From assembly GCA_023230025.1 (NCBI GenBank), contig JALNYD010000178.1, positions 1 through 5,862 of the forward strand: a stretch of DNA of 5,862 nt, written 5' to 3'. The DNA comes from Candidatus Cloacimonadota bacterium. Its GTDB lineage: Bacteria > Cloacimonadota > Cloacimonadia > Cloacimonadales > Cloacimonadaceae. This document shows, one piece after another, positions 1-5,862 of the stretch (position 1 is the first letter of the stretch; the number at the start of each line of letters is the position of its first letter). The notes below the pieces were generated by a model. That model had not been told where the DNA came from. It was given only the letters and a program-made list of their open reading frames with translations, and ran no database searches. Made by a program: the position numbers and the translations under genes.

Positions 1-26
1 CACTAATAGAGTGAACACAATATGTG

Positions 27-63
27 ATACACTAATTACAACAAAAACAACCCCAAAAAGGAG
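27..63 (+). promoter_or_regulatory. G-free leader and strong ribosome binding site of the first gene
   Basis: Bases 27-59 contain no G and are rich in A and C, so this part of the mRNA leader should be unstructured. It ends in AAAAGGAG (56-63), a strong Shine-Dalgarno match 7 bases before the ATG at 71. This site decides the start of the first gene and suggests efficient translation, as expected for an abundant structural subunit. No convincing -35/-10 pair was found in the few bases upstream, and the promoter may lie outside the window. Confidence 0.6.
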
Positions 64-70
64 AAGACCA

Positions 71-520
71 ATGGGAACCCAACAAATTCTTTTAATCGTA
101 CTCAGCGTAATCATCGTCGGTGTAGCTATCGCCGTCGGTATCAGCATGTTTAACAGCCAAGCTTACAATGCGAACAAGACCGCAATCGCGGCTGACGCCC
201 AAAGCTTTGGCACCCAGGTCCTGCAATATTACAAGACCCCCGAATCCCAAGGCGGAGCCGGTGGTGATTCAGCAAAGATGACCGTTGCAAACGTTGCCGG
301 ATACTTAGGCTTTAACGAAGACGAAACAGGTGGAGCTGGTAGCACTCATATCAGCAATGAAAATGGCACATATGGTCTTTCTGTAGTAGCTGCTGGAACC
401 GATATTACCATCACCGGTATAGGCACTGCTACCAGAGGTGGCACGAATCCTAAGATAGTGACGACCGTTGCTTATGCAACTGACGAAGTAACTGCCGTAG
501 CCAGTGATTATACTCCTTGA
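71..520 (+). CDS. Small pilin-like protein with an N-terminal membrane helix, candidate major pilin
   Basis: The product is 149 residues. It begins MGTQQILLIV, and residues 5-27 form one long hydrophobic helix. A polar, probably helical stretch follows (about 28-56), then a Gly-rich linker (60-66, again 87-90) and a Thr/Val/Ala-rich C-terminal half (about 100-149) that reads as beta strands. This is the layout of a type IV pilin: an N-terminal helix that packs in the filament core and a small beta head. The size also suits a major pilin. There is no classical leader ending in Gly before a Phe-Thr-Leu-Ile-Glu type sequence, and there is no Glu at position 5 after the only Gly (residue 2). The ATG at 71 is chosen because of the AAGGAG site 7 bases upstream. 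A GTG at 11 in the same frame would add 20 residues including Lys-Arg-Arg-Arg, but those codons are the ribosome binding site itself. The gene is separated from the operon downstream by a hairpin. I recognise the layout, not a named family; the pilin role rests on context. Confidence 0.75.
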   Translation: MGTQQILLIVLSVIIVGVAIAVGISMFNSQAYNANKTAIAADAQSFGTQVLQYYKTPESQGGAGGDSAKMTVANVAGYLGFNEDETGGAGSTHISNENGTYGLSVVAAGTDITITGIGTATRGGTNPKIVTTVAYATDEVTAVASDYTP

Positions 521-553
521 GACTAAACCATAGCACTACACCCTACGTTAATA

Positions 554-589
554 TCAGGATTGGTCAAGAAATCTCTTGACCAATCTTGG
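554..589 (+). terminator. Strong hairpin after the first gene, probable terminator
   Basis: Bases 558-569 (GATTGGTCAAGA) pair perfectly with 574-585 around the 4-base loop AATC. Four further pairs (two of them G-T) extend the stem to 554-569 with 574-589, giving about 16 pairs. The hairpin starts 33 bases after the stop codon. The following sequence (TTGGCATTAT) is not a good U-tract, so this may be a weak intrinsic terminator, or a 3' structure that protects the upstream mRNA, or both. Either would raise the first gene's transcript over the downstream operon. Confidence 0.65.
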
Positions 590-836
590 CATTATAGGAC
601 TATTGTGATGCTGAAGTACTTATGCTTCCAAAACTTGGGTATATGTCACCTTAAGCTACTGTAAGAAAAGGAGATAAGCTATTTGAATGAATTGACAGAA
701 GAGAATCTGGCAATACCTCAGCTTCTTTTGTAAAGCGCTTGACCGAGGTGCAGGATGGGAATCCTGCATTACGATGTATCGATTTAGGCTCTTCACAAAA
801 TAAGCACAGGATTTGAGAAAGGGATAAGGAGTAGCC
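590..836 (+). other. Intergenic region with no convincing gene, minimal or decayed reading frames
   Basis: Together with the hairpin this is a 316-base gap (521-836). A good ribosome binding site, AAAAGGAGA (667-675), is followed by TTG at 683, which opens only 16 codons (LNELTEENLAIPQLLL, stop 731-733), and by ATG at 687, which opens two codons. Frame 691-813 is open for 41 codons without ATG and ends at TGA 814-816; internal TTG (739) and GTG (748) are possible but lack a convincing context. A perfect TTGACA lies at 692-697 without a clear -10 element at the right spacing. The region should hold the promoter of the 837 operon, but I cannot point to it. It could also be the remnant of a lost gene or a dispersed intergenic repeat. 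Confidence 0.4.
749..768. repeat. Short perfect inverted repeat in the leader of the operon
   Basis: TGCAGGAT (749-756) and ATCCTGCA (761-768) are exact reverse complements around the loop GGGA. In RNA this makes an 8-pair stem with a tetraloop, 68 bases before the start codon at 837. It has no U-tract, so it is not a standard terminator. It may be a leader structure, an operator, or part of a dispersed repeat. Confidence 0.5.
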
Positions 837-2177
837 ATGGCCAAGGAATACCGCTTCAAAGCCATTGGGGGGCAGGGAAAGCTGGTACAGGGCACCTTTA
901 TGGCCGCAAGCGGCAAGGCAGCCAAGGCACATCTGAACACAATCTCGCAAAAATACCAACTGCGCGTAACCAGCTTTGAGAAGAAAAGGGATTGGCTTTA
1001 TAAAGTTTACGCTGAGGGTAAGAAGAAGCCCTTCAATGGCCGTCAATCAGCTTATACCAAGCAGGATGTGGCAGCAGCGCTCACCCGTATGGGCTATACC
1101 CACTTTCAGATTAATCCGGTACTCTTTGATATTCCGCAGAGGGTAGGCCTGCCCGATGTGATGATGTTTATCAAGCTTTCCAGCACGATGCTGAAGGACA
1201 AGATGAGCTTTGGTAAGATTTTGGAAATGCTATCTGAGGAACAGAGCAACCGTACTTTCAAAGATGCGCTGCAGCAGATCGAAAGTCAGCTCAAGGGAGG
1301 TGCCGAGGGTCGGGAAGTGTTCTCAAGGTTTACGCATATCTTTGGCAAGTTTCCTTCCTTTATGCTTGGATTGGCCACCAAATCCGGAAACATGGCAGAG
1401 GTGTTTGATGCCACCAGCAAGTTTATCGAGCGTGACATGGAGATCCAGAAGAATATCAAGAAAGCCCTAATTTCTCCGATGTTTGCGGTTTTAGCAACTA
1501 TTGGTGCGGTGATGTATTATGTGGTTGAAATATTCCCGGCCACAGCGGAAATGTTTTTGAAGTTTGACATGCCTTTGCCGCCTTTGACCAAAGGCACACT
1601 GGAATTAAGTGATTGGTTAAGTGTGTACTGGTGGATTATTGCCCTGATTGTGGTCTTGCCCATAGTTGCGATCTGGCGCTGGTGGAGCACGCCCAAGGGG
1701 CGGATCTGGAAAGATGCTCACATCGTAAAATTGCCAGTTGTGGGGCATCTGATTCATAAATCTGCAATCGAAGTATATTTTCGAGTGTTTGGCACGATCT
1801 ATGGAGGAGCGGGGGACAACATTGAAACCATCAAGACCGCAGCCGAGGCTTGCCGCAATGCCTGGATGGAGGATCGGATCAAGAAGGTGACCATTCCCCT
1901 GATGTTGGCAGAAGGCGAAGCACTGGTGCCGGCGATGGAAGCTTCCGGAGTGTTCAACCGCACCACTCTCACCCGTTTACGCACGGGTCAGGAAACTGGT
2001 AATATTCTTCAGGCAGCGCAGCAGATTGCCACCTATTATGAAGCAGAAACTACTTATAAAATGAATAATCTGATTGAATACATTCAAACCATCGTAGGTC
2101 TGATTATTACGATCGCTATCACCTTTTTAACCGTGGTTTCGGCAGAAATCGCTACAGTATCTCCGCCGGTGAAATAG
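837..2177 (+). CDS. pilC: Type IV pilus/type II secretion inner-membrane platform protein (PilC/GspF family)
   Basis: The product is 446 residues, close to the usual 400 or so for the family. In known systems it sits in the inner membrane, binds the assembly ATPase and moves pilin subunits into the growing filament. Residues 5-35 match the small N-terminal GspF motif (Tyr-Arg-Phe-Lys-Ala, Gly-Lys-Leu-Val-Gln-Gly-Thr, then an Ala-rich helix). The first GspF domain spans about 106-232 and has the LATKSGNMAEVFD motif at 179-191. The second spans about 302-438 and has LRTGQETGNILQAAQQ at 381-396; LPVVGHLIHK (299-308) precedes it. Membrane helices are predicted at about 211-232, 264-283 and 414-438. 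Residues 41-104 are a Lys-rich linker not typical of the well-studied proteins. The ATG follows TAAGGAG (825-831) by 5 bases. The stop codon is directly followed by the ATG of the ATPase gene. The tandem single-chain layout excludes the split TadB/TadC type. Whether the system is a pilus or a secretion system is not settled by this gene. Confidence 0.93.
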   Translation: MAKEYRFKAIGGQGKLVQGTFMAASGKAAKAHLNTISQKYQLRVTSFEKKRDWLYKVYAEGKKKPFNGRQSAYTKQDVAAALTRMGYTHFQINPVLFDIPQRVGLPDVMMFIKLSSTMLKDKMSFGKILEMLSEEQSNRTFKDALQQIESQLKGGAEGREVFSRFTHIFGKFPSFMLGLATKSGNMAEVFDATSKFIERDMEIQKNIKKALISPMFAVLATIGAVMYYVVEIFPATAEMFLKFDMPLPPLTKGTLELSDWLSVYWWIIALIVVLPIVAIWRWWSTPKGRIWKDAHIVKLPVVGHLIHKSAIEVYFRVFGTIYGGAGDNIETIKTAAEACRNAWMEDRIKKVTIPLMLAEGEALVPAMEASGVFNRTTLTRLRTGQETGNILQAAQQIATYYEAETTYKMNNLIEYIQTIVGLIITIAITFLTVVSAEIATVSPPVK

Positions 2178-3956
2178 ATGATCCTGAATAAGTTTGCCAA
2201 TTATCTGGTAAGTAAAGGCATCTTTGATAAGGAACTGGTGGAAAATGCCAGCCGCAAGATGTTTGAGTATGGTGAGAGTTCGGCTGGAGCATTGGCCAAG
2301 ATTCTGGTCAGCGATTTTGGAGCAATCCACGATTCTGTCTATGAAGCTCTTGCCAGGCATTACGCTTTTCCGCAATTTGATGTTGATATAGAGCAGATTA
2401 CCGCTGGACAGGAGGGTGAATGCAAAGAAATCCTGAGCAAGATCCCCGAGGAGCTGAAAAAGAAGCTTCTGTATCACAAGATATTCCCCTTTGCCATGCT
2501 GAATAAGGGGCGGGAAGCCCTGCAGGTTCTGGCATCAGATCCCACCGACAAGATGATTCAGGAAATCATCGAACAAACTCAATATAAGCGCCTGGAAATC
2601 TATTGGTCTCATCTGAAGACCATTGAGGATTTGATTGCCAAGCTGGCTCCTCAGAAGAACGAGTTTTTGCAACTTTTGGAAGAAGCCGGACAGGTTTTGA
2701 CCGATATTGATGATGGTTCCAGTGGTCTGGAATTAAATGAAGCAGCCCTGGATGAGGAGATCAACAAGAGTCTATTGGTGAATCTGTTTGAGGGTGCCCT
2801 GCTTGAAGCGGTCACCAAGGATGCCAGTGATATCCACATCATCCCGGGGAATCGTAGCACAATAGATATATACTTTCGCATCGATGGGAAGTTGCAGCTC
2901 TGGCACCGTCAGGAGGGAACGCCACCGGAAGCCCTATCGGCAGTTGTGAAGGATCGATCCATAGGGGTGGATCGTTTTGAGCGGGATACGGCTCAGGACG
3001 GTTTTGCCCAACGATTGATTGATGGGCATTTGATTCGCTTCAGGATCTCAATCATCCCGATAGTATCATCTGAGTATGACCGCCGCTTTGAGAGCGTCGT
3101 GATTCGCGTGATCGACGACCGTAAGGTGATTACGGATTTTCGCAAGCTTGGTTTCCAGGAACAGGCGGAGCGTGAATTTGTAAAATCCATTTCCACCTCA
3201 AAAGGCATCATCATCGTAACCGGTCCCACCGGAAGTGGAAAATCCACCACTCTGATGGCAGCCTTGCACCATGTGATCAATCCTACAGTGAATGTGCTTA
3301 CCTGCGAAGACCCGGTGGAATATGTAATCAACGGCGCCCGGCAGCTCAAAATTGGGCACAAAATGAGCTTTGATCAGGCAATTCGGGCAATTTTGCGTCA
3401 CGATCCGGATGTGGTTATGGTGGGTGAGATTCGGGATAGGATTACTGCTGATCTGGCAGTTAAGCTGGCTAATACAGGTCACCTCACCTTTTCGACATTG
3501 CATACAAACGATGCTCCATCAGCAATTTCCCGGTTGTACAAAATGGGTGTTGAAACTTTCCTGCTGGCTTACTCCATCAATATCATTATCGCCCAACGTC
3601 TGGTGCGCAAGCTGTGTCAGCATTGTAAACGTCCACTTTCCAAGGAGCATTGGCCGGCAGCGATAGCCATTGGCCTCACAGAGGAAGAACTGGCTGCTGG
3701 CAATATCTTCGAGCCAGTGGGCTGCTCTAAATGCAGCAACGGTTACAAGGGCAGGGTAAACATCGCAGAAGCTTTGTACTTCTATCCTGAGGTACGCAAT
3801 GAAATTGTGAAATCTGTGAGTGATATTGATGAAGAACGGATTCGTGCCATTGCCGAAAAACATGGGATGCTTTCGATGCGTGCCAGCGGCATTGACCGCA
3901 TGCGCAATGGGCTTACAGACTTAACTGAAGTTCTCTATGCGACAGCGGAGGATTAG
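2178..3956 (+). CDS. pilB: Assembly ATPase of type IV pilus/type II secretion (PilB/GspE family)
   Basis: The product is 592 residues, the usual size for PilB/GspE. It is a cytoplasmic hexameric ATPase that drives filament extension through the platform protein. Residues 1-150 form an N-terminal regulatory domain resembling GspE/MshE N domains but poorly conserved. The N2 domain begins near KDASDIHI (214-221) and includes YFRIDGKLQ (232-240). Walker A is GPTGSGKST (349-357), the Asp box CEDPVEY (376-382), Walker B DVVMVGEIRD (411-420), and the His box TGHLTFSTLHTND (433-445). A zinc-type tetracysteine is present: Cys480/Cys483 and Cys516/Cys519. This pair is typical of PilB and GspE and is absent from PilT, so extension is the likely role. 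All catalytic motifs are intact. The start is fixed by the abutting stop at 2175-2177. The ribosome binding site is weak (GGTGA, 2168-2172), so translation is probably coupled to the platform gene. The segment 290-311 departs from the usual Arg-finger region and lacks the common Gly-Glu turn. Confidence 0.95.
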   Translation: MILNKFANYLVSKGIFDKELVENASRKMFEYGESSAGALAKILVSDFGAIHDSVYEALARHYAFPQFDVDIEQITAGQEGECKEILSKIPEELKKKLLYHKIFPFAMLNKGREALQVLASDPTDKMIQEIIEQTQYKRLEIYWSHLKTIEDLIAKLAPQKNEFLQLLEEAGQVLTDIDDGSSGLELNEAALDEEINKSLLVNLFEGALLEAVTKDASDIHIIPGNRSTIDIYFRIDGKLQLWHRQEGTPPEALSAVVKDRSIGVDRFERDTAQDGFAQRLIDGHLIRFRISIIPIVSSEYDRRFESVVIRVIDDRKVITDFRKLGFQEQAEREFVKSISTSKGIIIVTGPTGSGKSTTLMAALHHVINPTVNVLTCEDPVEYVINGARQLKIGHKMSFDQAIRAILRHDPDVVMVGEIRDRITADLAVKLANTGHLTFSTLHTNDAPSAISRLYKMGVETFLLAYSINIIIAQRLVRKLCQHCKRPLSKEHWPAAIAIGLTEEELAAGNIFEPVGCSKCSNGYKGRVNIAEALYFYPEVRNEIVKSVSDIDEERIRAIAEKHGMLSMRASGIDRMRNGLTDLTEVLYATAED

Positions 3957-3959
3957 GCG

Positions 3960-4388
3960 ATGAACATGATGGAAATGGTGCTGGCCCTGTTTGCAGTGGT
4001 GTTCTTTAGCTCGATAGCTCTAACTTACAATCGTCATGTGCAGGATCAGAATGAGCTGTTGATCAATGCCACGCAATATGTACAAGCCACTCAGCTTTGC
4101 CACACCGTGCTGGACGAGATTGATGCCAAGCTGTTTGCCAAGATGATGTCGTTCAGCAGCATACTGAGCACTTACCACAACTCGACCCGAACGATTGACC
4201 TGAACTTTCCCGGAGATACTTATCAAATCTCAATTGAGGCGGTACGTTGCGATTCGATTGGTGTGCCATTAACTGATGTACCTGTGAATGATATATTTAG
4301 AAGGGTGCGCGTAACCGCCACCACACCGGGATTGAAAGTGCCCGTGACCCTGCAACGCTTATATACAAAGACCCACCTGAACTTATAA
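3960..4388 (+). CDS. Small pilin-like protein, candidate minor pilin without leader
   Basis: The product is 142 residues and begins MNMMEMVLALFAVV, with one membrane helix at about 5-22. The helix continues as a polar amphipathic stretch (about 24-64), followed by a beta-rich C-terminal part (about 77-137). That is the layout of a minor pilin or pseudopilin. Glu is at residue 5 of the predicted protein, which is where Glu5 lies in mature type IV pilins if Met1 is the first mature residue. No leader can precede it: the ATPase stop codon TAG (3954-3956) is in the same frame, one codon upstream. GGAGG (3947-3951) lies 8 bases before the ATG. ATGs at 3966 and 3969 are possible but shorter starts. 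Two cysteines (47 and 97) could form a disulfide. The stop overlaps the next start by one base. It was identified by layout and context, not by a named family. Confidence 0.7.
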   Translation: MNMMEMVLALFAVVFFSSIALTYNRHVQDQNELLINATQYVQATQLCHTVLDEIDAKLFAKMMSFSSILSTYHNSTRTIDLNFPGDTYQISIEAVRCDSIGVPLTDVPVNDIFRRVRVTATTPGLKVPVTLQRLYTKTHLNL

Positions 4389-4960
4389 TGGGAGTGATAC
4401 TTGATCTGATCGGAGCCTTTGTGATCGGCGGAATGCTGATCCTGATGGTTATGAGTCTGCAATTCCAATTACAGGAAGCTGCGGATCGCGCTTATTATCT
4501 GAAAGATATGGTGGATCACATGGATCAATGCGCTACCAAGTTAAACAGTGTGGTGGCTCTGGCGGGAGTGGGAGTAGATCCTGAAGATGCCATCATTTAT
4601 GCTACGGCTGATTCTCTGGTATTTTGGACTTATTGGGATTATCAGCAGGATCAATTGGGAATCACTCCAGTGCAGCTTTCCATCAAACTCAGCGATGCTC
4701 CGGATCCGTATGGTATTGCGGTGGTTTTGGCCCAGGATGGTGTTCCTTTGGATGATCTGGGTTATCTTTTCTGGATCGATGAATTAATGTTTCGATACTA
4801 TACAAAGAATGATGTGCTTACCACTTCGGCTTCTGCGGCCCGGGCAGCAGAGATTCGCATGGGTTTTTACCACGATCCGCCCCGATCAGGCAGCCAGTCG
4901 ATTCGCACCAAACTTCAGTTTAAGTGTTACTTTATGAACGCTTATATGCGTGGAGCATAA
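4388..4960 (+). CDS. Pilin-like membrane-anchored protein, candidate minor pilin
   Basis: The product is 190 residues. It begins MGVILDLIGA and has one membrane helix at about 7-24, followed by a long polar helix (about 25-55) and then a mixed, probably beta-rich domain with an Asp/Tyr/Trp-rich middle (about 76-140). The ATG shares its A with the preceding TAA (TAATG at 4386-4390) and has no clear ribosome binding site, so it probably relies on re-initiation after the upstream gene. No ATG, GTG or TTG lies upstream in this frame for at least the 23 codons I read, so a longer leader is unlikely. An acidic residue, Asp6, stands near the place of pilin Glu5. Cys48 and Cys180 could pair. The position between another pilin-like gene and a larger one suggests a minor pilin of the same filament, analogous in role to GspJ/GspK or PilV/PilW/PilX. 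I do not recognise a named family, so this remains an inference from layout and context. Confidence 0.65.
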   Translation: MGVILDLIGAFVIGGMLILMVMSLQFQLQEAADRAYYLKDMVDHMDQCATKLNSVVALAGVGVDPEDAIIYATADSLVFWTYWDYQQDQLGITPVQLSIKLSDAPDPYGIAVVLAQDGVPLDDLGYLFWIDELMFRYYTKNDVLTTSASAARAAEIRMGFYHDPPRSGSQSIRTKLQFKCYFMNAYMRGA

Positions 4961-4971
4961 GGGAGAACGCG

Positions 4972-5862
4972 ATGGGACGTGCAATGTTGATCTTTGTTGT
5001 GATGATGACAGCGATCTATTCCACTGTGCTGCTTTCTCTGCAACGCCGGATGCTGGATTTGCCCCGCATCATCCAGCGCAATCAGCTTACCAAACAGGCA
5101 GAGAGCGTTTCGGACTATGCTCTCAGGACTGCTATTCGCTATTCAGTTTTCTATGGATTGATGGCAGGGCCAAACGAAGTCATCATGTGGAATCAACCTT
5201 ACGATGGTTTCAAGATCCAGGATTGTCAGATTGATAGCATCCGTTATACCTTCGTAGGCGATTCCAGCGGAGACGGGAGCAATCATTACCGTGCCATCAG
5301 TTATGTGAGCGGAGAAGCCCAGGGGCAGAGCGTACAATATCGGGCTGAAGTAGCATTTAATTTTCCTCTGACAGCTATGTTAGATCTGGATTACTGCATC
5401 CATCTGGAGATGGATCAACCGCAGTTTAACCCTTCTGAAAATTGGAACCATGTGATCGATTCTTCAGAGCACTCCAATGATGCCTTGTTCTTTGGGGATG
5501 TCTCAACCCGTCCGATGGGACAGGGTGTTGATGGCTGGAAATGTGCCAGTTTTGGTTCCGGAGGTGGGTATATCATGCACGATGGCAATGAAACCATGGA
5601 AGTATCTTCAAACTACACTTTGATGGTATTTGCCAAGATCCGGTCTGGGCACCCTAAGGCAACATTGATATGGCTGCCTTTGGATCCCGATGATCCTGTG
5701 ATAGATAATAACAGTCTGAGCTGGGGACAGGTGCGAAAAAAACCTACCGGAGGAATCTATTATGATAGTGGTAACATGTATTTTGAAGCTGTAACGGAAA
5801 ATGGATTAACTGTGCAGGTAAGCACGCCCTTTACTCCAGATGGTAAGTGGCCGCATAACAAG
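4972..5862 (+). CDS. Membrane-anchored pilin-like protein with a probable LamG-like domain, 3' end outside the window
   Basis: The reading frame stays open for 297 codons to the window end, so the gene is partial. The product begins MGRAMLIFVV and has one membrane helix at about 5-23. A polar helix follows (about 24-62), then a beta-rich segment (about 76-131), together resembling a minor pilin such as PilX or GspK. From about 140 the sequence changes character and resembles a LamG/concanavalin A-like jellyroll: YCIHLEMDQPQ, then WKCASFGSGGGYIM (189-202), a strand NYTLMVFAKIRSG (214-226) like the LamG core, GGIYYDSGNMYFEA (260-273), and TPDGKWPHNK (288-297), which recalls the Asp-Gly-x-Trp-x-His motif of that fold. 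Such domains usually bind sugars or proteins. GGGAGAA (4961-4967) precedes the ATG. A GTG at 4924 in the same frame would add 16 residues but overlaps the previous gene by 37 bases, so I prefer 4972. The pilin part is probable; the LamG call is a reading of the pattern and is moderately sure. Confidence 0.75.
   Translation, partial: MGRAMLIFVVMMTAIYSTVLLSLQRRMLDLPRIIQRNQLTKQAESVSDYALRTAIRYSVFYGLMAGPNEVIMWNQPYDGFKIQDCQIDSIRYTFVGDSSGDGSNHYRAISYVSGEAQGQSVQYRAEVAFNFPLTAMLDLDYCIHLEMDQPQFNPSENWNHVIDSSEHSNDALFFGDVSTRPMGQGVDGWKCASFGSGGGYIMHDGNETMEVSSNYTLMVFAKIRSGHPKATLIWLPLDPDDPVIDNNSLSWGQVRKKPTGGIYYDSGNMYFEAVTENGLTVQVSTPFTPDGKWPHNK

Noticed and set aside
11..70. GTG start at 11 giving the first protein a 20-residue leader with Lys-Arg-Arg-Arg just before Met-Gly, which looks like a prepilin leader.
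   Set aside because: The basic codons are the AAAAGGAGAAGA ribosome binding site read as protein, and that site is correctly spaced for the ATG at 71. The GTG itself has no visible binding site.
692..720. Promoter built on the perfect TTGACA at 692-697.
   Set aside because: No acceptable -10 hexamer lies 15 to 19 bases downstream, so one matching hexamer is not enough.
730..815. Possible cyclic-di-GMP or other riboswitch in the operon leader.
   Set aside because: The single short stem does not come with the conserved bases of the cyclic-di-GMP classes I know, and no expression platform is visible.
651..1046. Open frames on the - strand across the gap and the start of the platform gene.
   Set aside because: They overlap a well-supported gene on the other strand, have no recognisable domains and Cys/Leu/Ser-rich composition typical of shadow frames.
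837..3956. Tad/Flp pilus or archaeal-type system.
   Set aside because: The platform protein is one chain with two GspF domains, and the ATPase has the PilB/GspE tetracysteine and N-terminal domain, unlike TadA/TadB/TadC or the archaeal proteins.
4950..5234. A 94-codon + strand frame overlapping the end of the 4388 gene and the start of the 4972 gene.
   Set aside because: It lies out of frame within the 4972 gene, which has a good ribosome binding site and stays open for 297 codons with sensible domain structure.

Overview
This window carries part of a bacterial type IV pilus or type II secretion-like assembly locus. The order is a small pilin-like protein (71-520), a PilC/GspF platform protein (837-2177), a PilB/GspE assembly ATPase (2178-3956), two small pilin-like membrane-anchored proteins (3960-4388 and 4388-4960), and a larger membrane-anchored protein that runs off the right edge (4972 to beyond 5862). 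All genes lie on the + strand. No RNA gene, CRISPR array or mobile element was recognised.

The organism cannot be fixed from the sequence alone. The ATPase has the tetracysteine pair typical of bacterial PilB/GspE, and the platform protein has the bacterial two-domain GspF layout. The divergent middle part of the platform protein, the pilin-like proteins without leaders and the moderate base composition would fit a little-studied phylum of the Fibrobacteres-Chlorobi-Bacteroidetes group, such as Cloacimonadota. That placement is an inference from general resemblance, with low to moderate confidence.

Layout: 1-70 is a leader with a strong ribosome binding site and a G-free stretch. The first gene ends at 520 and is followed by a strong hairpin (554-589) that probably terminates or stabilises its transcript, so it is probably made separately and in larger amount than the rest. 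The gap 521-836 holds that hairpin, a second short inverted repeat and decayed or minimal reading frames, but no convincing gene. From 837 to the window end the genes are packed with gaps of 0, 3, -1 and 11 bases, which looks like one translationally coupled operon.

Functional reading: the ATPase powers the platform protein, which extracts pilin subunits from the inner membrane and stacks them into a filament. The 71-520 product is the best candidate for the main subunit. The three downstream proteins look like minor pilins (priming or tip components). The last one carries a probable LamG/concanavalin A-like beta-sandwich domain and could be a tip adhesin or carbohydrate binder. The most unusual feature is that none of the four pilin-like proteins has a classical prepilin leader, and for three of them upstream stops or the lack of upstream start codons leave little or no room for one. 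Prepilin peptidase, the alignment proteins (PilM/N/O), the secretin and a retraction ATPase are not in this window.
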